A stretch of 64,000 bases of DNA from contig JBEKTY010000006.1 in the NCBI GenBank assembly GCA_049515555.1, positions 1 through 64,000 of the forward strand. Direction: 5' to 3'. This DNA is from JBEKTY01 sp049515555 (GTDB lineage Bacteria; Planctomycetota; Planctomycetia; Pirellulales; Thermoguttaceae). Under the pieces are notes generated by a model. That model was not told the origin of the DNA and made no database searches. It saw only the letters and a list, made by a program, of their open reading frames with translations. Position 1 is the stretch's first letter. Each line of letters begins with the position of its first letter. Positions 13,370-22,870 of the stretch are shown piece by piece. A program made the translations under genes and the position numbers.

Positions 13370-14596
13370 TCAGCGGTCGGGGCGCGGTTTTCGGTCGTCG
13401 GCGATCGCGGCGCCGACTCCTGATGCGCGGCGCTTGCCTCCCGAGGCCGGCATGTCCACGAGCTTGGGCTCGACGGTGATGCCCGGCTGCACCAGTTGCA
13501 GGCCGTTGACGACCACCCGCTCGCCCGGCTTCAGCCCGTCTTCGATCGCCCGCAGACCGTCGTGCAGCAATCCCACCCGAATGGCGCGGGAGACGACTTC
13601 GTTCTTGTCGTTGACGACGTACAGGACCTTCTGGCCCTGGTCGGTGTCCAGCGCGCGGTCGCTGACCAGCAGGGCCCTGTGGGGCGGGCCGGTGGGCACG
13701 CGGACGCGGGCGAAGAATCCGGCGGAGAGCGCCTCGTCCTTGTTCGGAAACACGCCCCGCACGCGCAACGTGCCGGTCTTCGGATTGAGCTGGTTGTCCA
13801 CGAAATTGATCGTGCCCTGGTGGGGAAAGCCCTCCTCGGTGGCCAGGCCCAGCGTCACGGGCCACCCCATGTCGCGGACCGACTTGGTCCGGCCTTCAGG
13901 GATCCACTGCCGGACGCGCTGCACGGTGCGCTCGTCCACGTCAAAGTAGGCGTGCATGGGGTCCACCGACACGATGGTCGTGAGCAGGGTGACGCTGGCC
14001 TGGTCCGCCGACTGGATCAAGTTGCCTACCGTGACGTGGTAGCGGCTGACGCGCCCGCTGACCGGGGCCGTGACCTTCGTGTATTCCAGGTCCAGTTGCC
14101 GCGACGCCACCACCGCCTTGTCGGCCGCCACGTTGGCGATATCGACGTTCCGGGCGGCCACGCTCTTGTCCAGGTCGGATTGCGACACCGCCTTGGTGGC
14201 GGCCAGGCGAAGGTTTCGCCCGTACTCCGCCTCGTCGAACGCCAGTTGCGCCTCATCCTGGGCGACCTTCGCCTTGGCCTGGTTCAGCATCGCCTGATAG
14301 GGCCGCGGGTCGATCTCGAAGAGCACGTCCCCCTTCTTGACCAGCGCCCCTTCCTGGAAGTTGACCTTCTGCAGGTAGCCCCAGACATGCGCCCGCACTT
14401 CGACGGAATCCACCGCGGCGATCCGGGCGGTGAAGTCCGCGTAGTCGGTGACCTCCCGCTCGACGGGGTAGCTGACCGCGACCGTGACCGGCGCGGCCAG
14501 CGGCGCTTGCGAAGGCGCCCGCGAGCAACCCGTCAGTCCGAGACACAACCCGAGGAACAGCGCGGAGCCGGCGCGGACGCGTGAGCGGTATTTCAT
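13370..14596 (-). CDS. RND efflux periplasmic adaptor (membrane fusion protein, AcrA/MexA type)
   Basis: The 408-residue product begins with a lipoprotein signal whose lipobox is LTGC (mature Cys near residue 24), so it is likely anchored in a membrane by lipid. The order is the first half of the lipoyl/barrel-sandwich (VEVRAHVWGYLQKVNFQEGA), a helical hairpin (about 100-165), the second sandwich half (YTKVTAPVSGRVSRYHVTVG), and the beta-barrel and membrane-proximal domains. It is the first gene of the efflux operon, and its divergent neighbour starts about 500 bases away. Confidence 0.93.
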   Translation of the reverse strand: MKYRSRVRAGSALFLGLCLGLTGCSRAPSQAPLAAPVTVAVSYPVEREVTDYADFTARIAAVDSVEVRAHVWGYLQKVNFQEGALVKKGDVLFEIDPRPYQAMLNQAKAKVAQDEAQLAFDEAEYGRNLRLAATKAVSQSDLDKSVAARNVDIANVAADKAVVASRQLDLEYTKVTAPVSGRVSRYHVTVGNLIQSADQASVTLLTTIVSVDPMHAYFDVDERTVQRVRQWIPEGRTKSVRDMGWPVTLGLATEEGFPHQGTINFVDNQLNPKTGTLRVRGVFPNKDEALSAGFFARVRVPTGPPHRALLVSDRALDTDQGQKVLYVVNDKNEVVSRAIRVGLLHDGLRAIEDGLKPGERVVVNGLQLVQPGITVEPKLVDMPASGGKRRASGVGAAIADDRKPRPDR

Positions 14597-15090
14597 CAGT
14601 GCCTCAAATTCAGTTCTCTACCTCAGCGACACGTGCTGCGGTGGCTATTATACAGGCCGGGCGCGACGACCCGCCAGACCGAGCGGTCTTCGGTCTTCCG
14701 GCTGTCGCGCTCGATATCGACCCACGAACATAAGCGGGAGAGCGGACGCTCATTTTCGATGCTTGTTCTCCCTGACTACCAGTATCCCCTGTTTCGTCGC
14801 CACTTTCCAACGGTTCCAACTTGCAGGAGTGCGTCCCGAGGTTCAGGCCCCACCCGTCAAGGCGGCCGCCCAAGTTGCCGGCCCGCCGAGATTTATTCCT
14901 GCACCCTGCCGCCCTGCCGCCCCTAATCCACCCGAACTGATCTTCCCCCCAGGGTGGATTTATGGTAGGAACTCGCGCCTTGTCGCATGAGCATAGGGCC
15001 TGCGCAGGAATTAACTGGCCAAAGTTGTAGCGAAGTGCGCAGCTTACCATCGCACGGGCCGAAAGAATCCCTCTTCCGGGGGTTTATTTG
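14597..15090. other. 494-bp divergent intergenic region
   Basis: It lies between the adaptor gene (leftward) and the DUF11 gene (rightward) and must hold both promoters. I see no gene, tRNA or known riboswitch. One inverted repeat (AATCCACCC at 14925-14933 and GGGTGGATT at 14952-14960) could form a 9-bp stem. Confidence 0.5.
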
Positions 15091-17286
15091 ATGAAACGCG
15101 CCATTCTACCCGCGGTTGCCTTGGCCCTGGTCGTTGTGTTAGGGCTGTTAGCGATCGCCTACGCCCAACGCAATGCAGGGGAGCCGGCGGGCAACGAGCC
15201 GGCCAACCCCTTACGGGTGGATAATGGGCCAACCGAGCCAGCCACGGCCCCGGCCAACGTGCCGGCCAACCCGCTACGCCCAGCCACGGTAAGCAGTCCG
15301 CCGCCCAAGATGCCGGTTGATCCGTTCGGGCTTCGTGCGGATCGGCTGGACGTTGCGGTCCGGCCGGCCGCCGGCGAGGCCACGGCCCCCAGCGTGCCAC
15401 CCCCACCGGTCGTGGTCTCCGATCGGCGTGCGGGCCCCGTGGCGGCAGCCGATCGCTACGGCAACGCCGGGCTGGCCGAGGGCGTTGACGCGGGACCCCG
15501 ACTCGATGCCCCCCAGGGGCAGGAGCCGGCACGGTTCCAGGCCGATCCTTCGGCCCTGCCCGCCAGTAGCCAAGCTCTTTCCCCCGTCACGCGGCACGAA
15601 GTCCCTCCTGGCGCCGGGCCGCCCGGCACAACCGGCCTGCCACTGATCGCAGCGGCCGCTCAGCCCCAACCTGGCCAGGTGCAGGGTAATGGAATCGGCC
15701 AGCCACCCAGCGGCCTGCCACTGGTCGCAGCGGCCGCACAGCCCCAACTTGGCCAGGCGCAGGGCAGTGGAATCGGCCAGCCACCCAGCGACACGCCGCG
15801 GGGTGACGGGACCGGCCAGCCCCAGCACGGCCAGACGCACGATGACGGGATCGGAAAACAAGACAAAAACCTGCCACAGGGCGAGGGGACCGGCCAGCCC
15901 GGCGGCAAGAACCTCGAGGGCCCGCAAACCCAGCAGTTGACCATCCAAAAACTCGCCCCACCCGAGGTCCAGATCGGCAAGCCGGCCGTGCTCCGCGTGA
16001 CGGTCCGCAACGCGGGCACAGTCGCCGTGGGGAGCGTCGAGATCCACGACCAGGTTCCACGCGGGACCCGCTTGCTGACCACCACGCCGGTGGCCACCAG
16101 CGGCCCGCAGGGCGAAGTGCTCTGGTCGCTAGGCACGCTCAAGCCCAACGAGGAGCTGTCGGTCGAGATGCGGGTCATGCCGACGGCCGAGGGCCAGATC
16201 GGCAGCGTGGCCACAGTGCATTTCGGGGCCGACGCCTCGGCCCGCTCCGTCGCCACCCGGCCCCGCTTGACCGTGGAAACCACCGGGGCCAGCCGCGTGT
16301 TGCTGGGCGACGAGGTCGGGCTGTGCTTTGTGGTCTCCAACCCCGGCACGGGCGTAGCGACCGGCGTGGTGTTGGAAGAGCACATCCCGGCCGGTTTGCA
16401 GCATCCGGCCGGCGGCGACCTGGAGTACGCCGTGGGCGACCTGAAGCCGGGTGAAAGCCGCAAGCTGGAGTTGAAGCTCAAGGCCACCCGCCCCGGCGCT
16501 GCGGCCAACGTGGTCCGCGCCCGGGCCGACGCCAGCCTGCGGAGCGAGCACCGCTTCGACCTGGAAGTGCTCTCGCCGCAACTGGACATCGCCCTGGCGG
16601 GCCCCAAACGCCGCTACCTCGAGCGCGAGGCCGCCTATCAGTTGTCGGTCTTGAACCCCGGCACGGCCCCTGCCCAACAGGTCGAATTGGCGGCCTACCT
16701 GCCGCAGGGCATGCGATTCGTCCGCGCCAACAACTCGGGCTATTACGATGAGCCCACCCGGGCCGTCTACTGGCGACTGGCCGAGCTGCCGGCCAATGAG
16801 AAGGGCACCGTGGAATTGGTCGCCTTGCCCGTCGAGCCGGGCCAGCAGAGCATCCGGGTGCGGGGCTCGGCCCAGCGGGGCCTGTCCGTCGAGAAGCAGC
16901 AGCCGGTGGTCGTGGAAGGACTGGCGGCCGTACTGTTCGACTTGTCGCACACCAAGGAGCCGATCGAGGTGGGCGGGGAAACGACCTACGCCATCCACGT
17001 CGGCAATCAGGGCTCGAAAGCGGCTGGCAACGTCCGCCTGATCGTCATGTTGCCGCCGGAGATGAAGCCCCTGTCAGCCGAAGGGCCCACCCGCTTCACC
17101 ATGGACAGCAGCCAGGTGGTCTTCGACGGCCTGGCCCAACTGGCCCCCAAGACCGACGTCACCTACAAAGTTCGGGCGCAAGGGCTCCGGCCCGGCGACC
17201 TCCGCGTCCGCTGCCAATTGCTGACCGACGAGATGAAAACGCCGGTCACCAAGGAAGAGAGCACGCGGGTCTACACCGACGAATAG
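15091..17286 (+). CDS. Exported protein with four DUF11-like repeats
   Basis: ATG at 15091 follows a TTG; the product is 731 residues with an N-terminal signal/anchor (MKRAILPAVALALVVVLGLL). Residues 30-280 are Pro/Gly/Gln-rich and contain imperfect tandem repeats (around AAAQPQPGQVQGNGIGQPPS). Four DUF11-like beta-sandwich repeats follow from about residues 283, 392, 496 and 615. They share cores such as VTVRNAGTVAVGSVEIHDQV and VSNPGTGVATGVVLEEHIP. DUF11 proteins are surface or envelope structural proteins in planctomycetes, which use large repeat proteins in their cell envelope. No catalytic motif is visible. Confidence 0.85.
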   Translation: MKRAILPAVALALVVVLGLLAIAYAQRNAGEPAGNEPANPLRVDNGPTEPATAPANVPANPLRPATVSSPPPKMPVDPFGLRADRLDVAVRPAAGEATAPSVPPPPVVVSDRRAGPVAAADRYGNAGLAEGVDAGPRLDAPQGQEPARFQADPSALPASSQALSPVTRHEVPPGAGPPGTTGLPLIAAAAQPQPGQVQGNGIGQPPSGLPLVAAAAQPQLGQAQGSGIGQPPSDTPRGDGTGQPQHGQTHDDGIGKQDKNLPQGEGTGQPGGKNLEGPQTQQLTIQKLAPPEVQIGKPAVLRVTVRNAGTVAVGSVEIHDQVPRGTRLLTTTPVATSGPQGEVLWSLGTLKPNEELSVEMRVMPTAEGQIGSVATVHFGADASARSVATRPRLTVETTGASRVLLGDEVGLCFVVSNPGTGVATGVVLEEHIPAGLQHPAGGDLEYAVGDLKPGESRKLELKLKATRPGAAANVVRARADASLRSEHRFDLEVLSPQLDIALAGPKRRYLEREAAYQLSVLNPGTAPAQQVELAAYLPQGMRFVRANNSGYYDEPTRAVYWRLAELPANEKGTVELVALPVEPGQQSIRVRGSAQRGLSVEKQQPVVVEGLAAVLFDLSHTKEPIEVGGETTYAIHVGNQGSKAAGNVRLIVMLPPEMKPLSAEGPTRFTMDSSQVVFDGLAQLAPKTDVTYKVRAQGLRPGDLRVRCQLLTDEMKTPVTKEESTRVYTDE

Positions 17287-17308
17287 CGGGCCATGGGGTG
17301 CAATAATT

Positions 17309-17385
17309 GTAGCTGGCACACGCTGTGTGCCGCCCGCCCTTCCGTTTTCCACCTCAGCAAACGGCACACGGCGTGTGCCGGCTAC
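17309..17385. repeat. Paired GGCACACNNNGTGTGCC element with GTAGC/GCTAC ends
   Basis: GTAGCTGGCACACGCTGTGT and, about 45 bases on, GGCACACGGCGTGTGCCGGC ending GCTAC. Each half is itself palindromic and the two halves are inverted to each other. Same family at 32.69-32.75 and 34.30-34.36 kb. Confidence 0.8.
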
Positions 17386-17487
17386 ATTTCACAGAGCCGC
17401 CCTCGGGTTGACGGCGGCGGCCCCGTCGAGCAGACTAGACTATAGGAGGCCCGCTACCGTTCGCAGGGTGCTGACCCCTTCAATTAT

Positions 17488-17515
17488 GAGATCTGAGATC
17501 TGAAATCTGAGATCC
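17488..17515. repeat. Short AGATCTGAGATCTGAA tandem repeat
   Basis: Three to four copies of an AGATCTGA-like octamer, just upstream of the zinc-ribbon gene. It is a low-complexity tract of the type common in this window. Confidence 0.55.
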
Positions 17516-17534
17516 TTAATTCCTGCTTCCAACC

Positions 17535-18446
17535 ATGGCGATCTGTTTCCGCTGCCCATCGGGCCACGTGTTGAGCGTCGAGGACCGCTACGGGGGAGCC
17601 ACGGTTCGTTGCGGTCTGTGTGGTCGGATCCTGGTGGCGCCGCCCGCGGCGAGCGGTGTGCGCAGGCCGCCTCCGGCTTCGCAACTGCCGATTCTGCCTT
17701 CCCGGCCGGTTGTACCGCCTCAGCCGGCGGCAGCCACGTCGCCGGTCAGCCTTCTACCGCCGGTGGTTCCGGGTACGAATGCCCCGCCGGCCGGCGTCCC
17801 GGGAAAGTTGTCTCCGCCCCGCGCGGCGGAACCCGCCACACCGCGGAGCGAGCTGCGGGTCGGCCTGATGATGCAGCGGCTGGGGCGGCAGGCTTCGGGC
17901 CCCGGCCCCGCCAGGAAGGAGGTTGGGCGATGGCTCGCCCGGCTGCGAGCACCGCGGCGCGGAAAGCCGCTGCCCATGCCCCCGGGCGTCTACGTGCCCG
18001 GACCAGAGCAGTTCCGGGCGGTCTGCCTGCTGGCCGCCATCCTGGCCGTGGCCGTGGGCTTCAGTCTGCTGCCCGTCGTTTTGCGGGGCCACCTGCACGT
18101 GGCCTCCGCGCCGGGCTGGGCCCGCGCCGCGCTACTGGCCGCCGCCATGCAAATCGTCTACACCGGCTGGATGCTCAACGCGCCCGACTGGGCCACCGCC
18201 TGGGTCGTCATGTTGGTCTGCGCACTGGTGGCCACCGGCTACGCCGTGGTGACGGCCATGGTCCTGGCCACGCCCATCGACCATCCCCTGATCTGGGATC
18301 TGGCCGAGGTCCGCCGCTGGGCGACACTCTGGTCCGCCGCCGTCGTGGTGGTGATGGGCCTGGCCACCTACTGTTGCGGCCGCACCAGCGCCCGACTGTT
18401 CCGCGGTTTCCAGCGGGAGATGGCCGAGCGGGGCCTGGAAGCGTAA
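17535..18446 (+). CDS. Zinc-ribbon membrane protein, unrecognised
   Basis: The 303-residue product begins with a zinc-ribbon-like motif: Cys4 and Cys7 (CFRC) and Cys26 and Cys29 (CGLC), as in MJ0042-type fingers. A Pro-rich linker (about residues 37-110) and four hydrophobic segments (about 157-180, 190-215, 218-245, 255-285) follow. No enzymatic motif is seen. The next gene (GH16) starts 22 bases after its stop, so the two may be co-transcribed. Function unknown. Confidence 0.7.
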   Translation: MAICFRCPSGHVLSVEDRYGGATVRCGLCGRILVAPPAASGVRRPPPASQLPILPSRPVVPPQPAAATSPVSLLPPVVPGTNAPPAGVPGKLSPPRAAEPATPRSELRVGLMMQRLGRQASGPGPARKEVGRWLARLRAPRRGKPLPMPPGVYVPGPEQFRAVCLLAAILAVAVGFSLLPVVLRGHLHVASAPGWARAALLAAAMQIVYTGWMLNAPDWATAWVVMLVCALVATGYAVVTAMVLATPIDHPLIWDLAEVRRWATLWSAAVVVVMGLATYCCGRTSARLFRGFQREMAERGLEA

Positions 18447-18468
18447 TATGGAAATGGGGGAAACACCA

Positions 18469-20199
18469 ATGAAACAGTGCCTGCTCTTGTCTGTGCTGCT
18501 GACCTTTGGGATTGCTCCGGCGTGGGGCGCCACGCCCGTGATGGTGCAGGATTTTGAGAAGGCTTCTGCGCAGCCCAGCGTGTGGGTGGTCAACATCCCC
18601 AATGAAAATGCTTCGGTCCAGTTGTCGACCGATCAACCGCACGATGGGAAACAGTGTCTGCGGTTGCATTACCACTTCCTCGGCAGCGGGAGTTTCCAAT
18701 ACCTCGGCATCCCCAACAAGGTCGGGATCCAAGCCCCCGTCCATAAACTGCATTACTGGCTCAAGGGGGACAACTCGAAGTGTTCCTATGGGCTGCAGGT
18801 GACCGACGCCGGCGGCGAGACGCACCAGTACAGGTCGCTGTCCACCGGTACGGGCCAAGGCGGGATCGTCGATTTTACCGGCTGGAAAGAAGTTGTCTTC
18901 GATCTGGACGCTCCCCATGAGACGTGGGGTGGGGACCGCAACGGCAAGCTCGATCATCCGATCGCCGCGATCATCTTTACCATCGGCCAGCCCATGGAAA
19001 AGGCCGGCGGAAAGGAGAAACTGTTGCCCGCCGAGGGCGACCTGTACTTTGATTCCCTCAGCGCTGATTCTGAGAAGAGCGCTGAGGAGACTTTGGGCTG
19101 TCAGGTGTCCGTGCTCTCGCCGGAGTATTGCTCCGACGTGCAAGGAGACACCACCGTCACCCTTGCGGCGCCCGGCTTCAAGAGCGTGACCGCGAAATGC
19201 TGGAAGCAAGGCGGCGGTTTTGGTTCCGATTCGACCGTCGCCACGGTCGCGCTGGATGCGAAAGGCAGCGGCTCGTTCGTCTTCCCGGCCAATGCCTACC
19301 CGCATGGCCCCGTCACGGTGAGAATCAGCGGCGCCATCGGTGCCGTCAAAGATAATTGCTACCTGCAGCTCTACAACAAGGGCGGCGTTTCCTGGAACGA
19401 AGGAATGCCCAAGGATCCTCCTCCGGCGGCGAAAGGCATGTCGCTGGTCTTTGCCGACGACTTCAAGGGCCCGCTGGCCATTTCCAGCACCGATTCCAAG
19501 GCCACCTATTACGACCACAAGCCGCCCAACGGCTGGCAGGATTTCAGTACGCTTCGATTCACGAGTTTTGATAAACCCAACAATCCCTTTAGCCAGGTCG
19601 ATTCCTATCTGCGGATCAGGGCGAGTGAGAAGGCGCAGAGTTCCGGCCTGATTTCCTCCCTAAAGAACGACGGCAGCGGCCTCACGGCCAAGGCGCCCTG
19701 CTACTTTGAATGCCGCTTCATCGGTCCGAACGCCATCGGTACGTGGCCGGCCTTTTGGCTCCTGAGCACCAAATCACCGGGCGACGAGCTGGACATCATC
19801 GAGGCTTACGGCGGAGAGGGCCCTCGTGAGCCCAACGCTTTCGACACGTATATGATTTGCCCCCATTGCTGGAACCAGGGCGAGGCCGGCAAGGCCATCG
19901 AGAAGAAGGCCTTCGAAGGGATGCACAATCCGATTCGCATGCGCAAGTTCGGCATCCCCTCCACTTGGTACGAGACGTTCCATACCTACGGGTGCCAGAT
20001 TACCGAGACCGATACGATCTACTATTGCGACAACATCGAGGTCGGCCGCCACGCGACGTATCCGATCTCCAAGCAATGCCCGCTCTTCTTCTTGATCAAT
20101 CTTGCCACCGGCGGCGGCTGGCCCGTCGATTTGTCACGGTATAACGGCCTGGCCGACATGTACGTCGACTACGTGCGGGTGTATCAGGAGAAGAAATGA
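18469..20199 (+). CDS. Secreted glycoside hydrolase family 16 protein
   Basis: The start is set by GGGGGA seven bases before ATG at 18469. The product is 576 residues with a signal peptide (MKQCLLLSVLLTFGIAPAWG). Residues about 25-210 look like a carbohydrate-binding-type beta-sandwich. The C-terminal part (about 325-576) is a GH16 domain: the family active-site motif ELDIIE has Glu440 as nucleophile, Asp442, and Glu445 as acid/base. GH16 enzymes cleave beta-1,3/1,4-glucans, agars, carrageenans and related galactans; the exact substrate cannot be told here. An Asn/Cys-containing loop (ICPHCWNQG) follows the catalytic strand. It probably degrades external polysaccharide. Confidence 0.9.
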   Translation: MKQCLLLSVLLTFGIAPAWGATPVMVQDFEKASAQPSVWVVNIPNENASVQLSTDQPHDGKQCLRLHYHFLGSGSFQYLGIPNKVGIQAPVHKLHYWLKGDNSKCSYGLQVTDAGGETHQYRSLSTGTGQGGIVDFTGWKEVVFDLDAPHETWGGDRNGKLDHPIAAIIFTIGQPMEKAGGKEKLLPAEGDLYFDSLSADSEKSAEETLGCQVSVLSPEYCSDVQGDTTVTLAAPGFKSVTAKCWKQGGGFGSDSTVATVALDAKGSGSFVFPANAYPHGPVTVRISGAIGAVKDNCYLQLYNKGGVSWNEGMPKDPPPAAKGMSLVFADDFKGPLAISSTDSKATYYDHKPPNGWQDFSTLRFTSFDKPNNPFSQVDSYLRIRASEKAQSSGLISSLKNDGSGLTAKAPCYFECRFIGPNAIGTWPAFWLLSTKSPGDELDIIEAYGGEGPREPNAFDTYMICPHCWNQGEAGKAIEKKAFEGMHNPIRMRKFGIPSTWYETFHTYGCQITETDTIYYCDNIEVGRHATYPISKQCPLFFLINLATGGGWPVDLSRYNGLADMYVDYVRVYQEKK

Positions 20200-20721
20200 G
20201 TCGCACCACGGTCGGAGGCGATGCCTGCCGAACGCAAGAATAGTAGCAGATTCCAGCCGGCGATTGACAAGTCCGAAGCCCGAACGAAAAAATCAGATAC
20301 GTGGGACCACGTGTGAACGGTTGCCATTCCGCAAACAAAATTCTTCCCGCCGCCGCCGATCCGGTGTATATTGAAGGCAGTGCGACGGGGTGTGGCGGGC
20401 ATCTGGCCGGCCCATTTTATGGTGCCGGTGCGACCGGGCCGTAGGCACAGAGCCGAGGCAGCGCTGGCGCCTGTGCCCAAGCCGTTAGGGTCGTCGACCC
20501 CGGCCGGCACACTCTGACTGAGGCTCACGGCTTCTGAGCCCGCGCGCCAATGGATCCTCCGGTGGTTAGGGCTTCCGCCAAGACCTTTGCGTTCGGCTGC
20601 GGGCTCAACATCTGAGAAGCAGTCGCGCCGGGGCCGGAACAGTTGCGGCGCGAGTCTTGCAAAACGATCAACCACGGCATCAATAATGGGATTCTAGGCA
20701 TTCTCCGCCCAGCGCGGCGTT
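20200..20721. other. 522-bp intergenic region, no gene seen
   Basis: It separates the GH16 gene from the subtilisin-like gene. Both strands lack a convincing reading frame, and I see no RNA structure I recognise. The promoter of the protease gene should lie in its right part. Confidence 0.5.
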
Positions 20722-22689
20722 ATGATGGACTTGATGAAACGATTCCTGAGCGCACTTGGTCTGCTGGCGGTGTTGGCCCTCTCGGCGTCGGACCTGGCGG
20801 CGCAGATTGGTGGCACGGCTTCCGCCCTCTGGAGCGGCGGATACGGCACTGATCCGGCCGCCGGGCAGCAAGCCGCCAGCCAAATCATCACCTGGGACCT
20901 CGATACGAGTCAGGGGATTGCGGTCAACTCGCTTGTCGGGGCCGATACCTGGTACTCTCAGGGCGTGTACGGCCAGGGCACGTTCGTGGCCAACGTCGAG
21001 GCCGGCCTGGTCTGGAACGGCCACGAAACGACCGGCGGGGTGCAGGATTATTACGTGCCCCACAGCGCCCCAAGCAGCTATGTTTACCAGCAAGCCAATC
21101 ATTTCGTGCCCCAGAGTTCCCCCACCGACTGGTTAGACATGCACGCAACCTGGGTCGGCTCGATGATCGCCGGCTTCGATCCCAACCAGCTTTGGGACGC
21201 GACCCACGGTTACCCGTACTACAAGCTCGGGATGGCCCCTGCCACAACGCTTTCCTCCGGGGCCATTGCCACCGCTTGGTATAACGCCCCCGACCCGGCC
21301 ACCGGCCAGACAAGCACCTACTTCGACATCACCCCGAAGACCTTCTATTCCACGTACAAGCACTATTTCGCGACGGCCCAGACGCACTCGCTCAACTACT
21401 ACGGCTTCCAGATTACTTGGCCGGGCCCGACCGACGTCATCAACAGCAGTTGGGGATACGCGGATTCGACGGGGCAAGACCCGATGACGATGGCGGCGGA
21501 CGGCTTCGCCCGCAACTATCCCCAGACCGCGCTGGTCGTGGCCGCCGGCAACTCCACGACCCCGGCCAACCCGTCGAACAACGTCGGTGGGCCGGCCTCC
21601 GGCTACAACACGATCTCCGTGGGGGCCGTGGGCAACTATACCTACAATGATTTCAGCACCGTCGCGGACTTCAGCAGCCGCGGGCCCCAGGACTATTACG
21701 ACCCGGTGCACCTCGTGGTGCCCGGCGTGCGGGCCGCCGTCGATCTGGTAGCGCCGGGCACGACGCTCGTCTCGGCCTACTACGGCGCCCAGACCGGCGG
21801 CAACAGCGCACTGCTGAGCACCACCCAGCCCGACGTCTCGGGCGGCGCCAACAATTACTACAGCTTCGGGCTGGCCGGCACGAGCTTCGCCGCGCCCATC
21901 GTCAGCGGCGGCATTGCCCTGCTCAAGAGCGCCGCCTACCAGGTATCAGGCATGCCGAGCACCGCGCTCGATACCCGGGTGATCAAAGCCGTGCTGATGA
22001 ACTCCGCCACCAAACTGCCCGGCTGGAACAACGGCCAGTACCTCAATGCCGCCGGAGTTACCGTCACCACGCAGTCGCTCGATTGGAGTCAAGGCGCAGG
22101 GATACTCAATCTGGACCGGGCCTTCAACCAATACCTTCTGGGGACGCAGGACGTGCCGGGCCTGGGCGGCGGCAACGTCGCACCGATCGGCTGGGATTAC
22201 GGGGGCCTCATGTCGATCGGCGCGCACAACGACTATGTAATTGGGGCCTTCTGCAAGGCCGGCACGGTTATCGACGCCACGCTCACCTGGTTCCGCGATC
22301 TGGGACTGCCCGTGTTCACCGATAACGCCAACCCGGACCTGCAAACCCTGGTCACTACCGACAACGGCTTCGCCAACCTGGACCTGGAGCTCTGGAACTC
22401 GACCTTCACCACCCTCTACGCCGAGTCGATCAGCCAGTATAACAACACCCAGGAACTGCACTTCACCCTGCCGTCGTTCGACGGCCAGTACGGCCTTCGC
22501 GTCACGTATTTTGGGCAGGCCTTCGGCGATCCCGGCGAGGTGGACTACGGGCTGGCCTGGGCCGGGACCGTCCCCGAGCCGGGCACCGGCGCGCTCCTGG
22601 CGAGCCTGCTGGCCCCGGCGGCAGTGCTACTCGTGCTCCGCGCAGGCCGACGCAAATTCTCCGGCCGGCCGGCGTCCCGGGGCTATTGA
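20722..22689 (+). CDS. Subtilisin-like (S8) PEP-CTERM protein
   Basis: The 655-residue product has a signal peptide (MKRFLSALGLLAVLALSASD after two possible upstream starts). The peptidase S8 fold is shown by His141 (in MHATWVGSMIAG), the oxyanion motif VVAAGNS and Ser388 in GTSFAAPIVSG. In the first motif, where S8 enzymes have V-x-D-x-G, this protein reads ANVEAGLVW, so the catalytic Asp is replaced by Glu93. It ends with a PEP-CTERM sorting signal: VPEPGTG, a hydrophobic helix and the basic tail RAGRRK. It should be exported and processed by an exosortase. It is either an unusual active protease or a structural relative. Confidence 0.85.
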   Translation: MMDLMKRFLSALGLLAVLALSASDLAAQIGGTASALWSGGYGTDPAAGQQAASQIITWDLDTSQGIAVNSLVGADTWYSQGVYGQGTFVANVEAGLVWNGHETTGGVQDYYVPHSAPSSYVYQQANHFVPQSSPTDWLDMHATWVGSMIAGFDPNQLWDATHGYPYYKLGMAPATTLSSGAIATAWYNAPDPATGQTSTYFDITPKTFYSTYKHYFATAQTHSLNYYGFQITWPGPTDVINSSWGYADSTGQDPMTMAADGFARNYPQTALVVAAGNSTTPANPSNNVGGPASGYNTISVGAVGNYTYNDFSTVADFSSRGPQDYYDPVHLVVPGVRAAVDLVAPGTTLVSAYYGAQTGGNSALLSTTQPDVSGGANNYYSFGLAGTSFAAPIVSGGIALLKSAAYQVSGMPSTALDTRVIKAVLMNSATKLPGWNNGQYLNAAGVTVTTQSLDWSQGAGILNLDRAFNQYLLGTQDVPGLGGGNVAPIGWDYGGLMSIGAHNDYVIGAFCKAGTVIDATLTWFRDLGLPVFTDNANPDLQTLVTTDNGFANLDLELWNSTFTTLYAESISQYNNTQELHFTLPSFDGQYGLRVTYFGQAFGDPGEVDYGLAWAGTVPEPGTGALLASLLAPAAVLLVLRAGRRKFSGRPASRGY

Positions 22690-22766
22690 TGCGGCACGCT
22701 TTCAGCGTCCGACACGTGCAGCCTAAGCGGAACAGGCTTCGGCAGAACCCGCCCGGCCGGATGAAT

Positions 22767-22790
22767 ACACGTCCGACGGGCGTGTTCTTT
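22767..22790 (+). terminator. Possible intrinsic terminator after the S8 gene
   Basis: ACACGTCC and GGGCGTGT form an 8-bp stem (one G-T pair) with a 3-base loop, followed by TTCTTT. It lies between the converging S8 gene and the kinase-ATPase operon. Confidence 0.4.
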
Positions 22791-22870
22791 GCCAGAAGAG
22801 AACGGCAAGTTCCGCACTGATATGAGAGTCGATCATCTTGCTCACCCATCGGCCTGCGTCACATGGACAG

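Noticed and set aside
11188..13479. A 763-codon open frame antisense to the RND permease
   Set aside because: Its product is Gln/His/Arg/Asp-rich with no domain, as expected for the complement of a high-GC gene; the minus-strand frame has full AcrB motifs.
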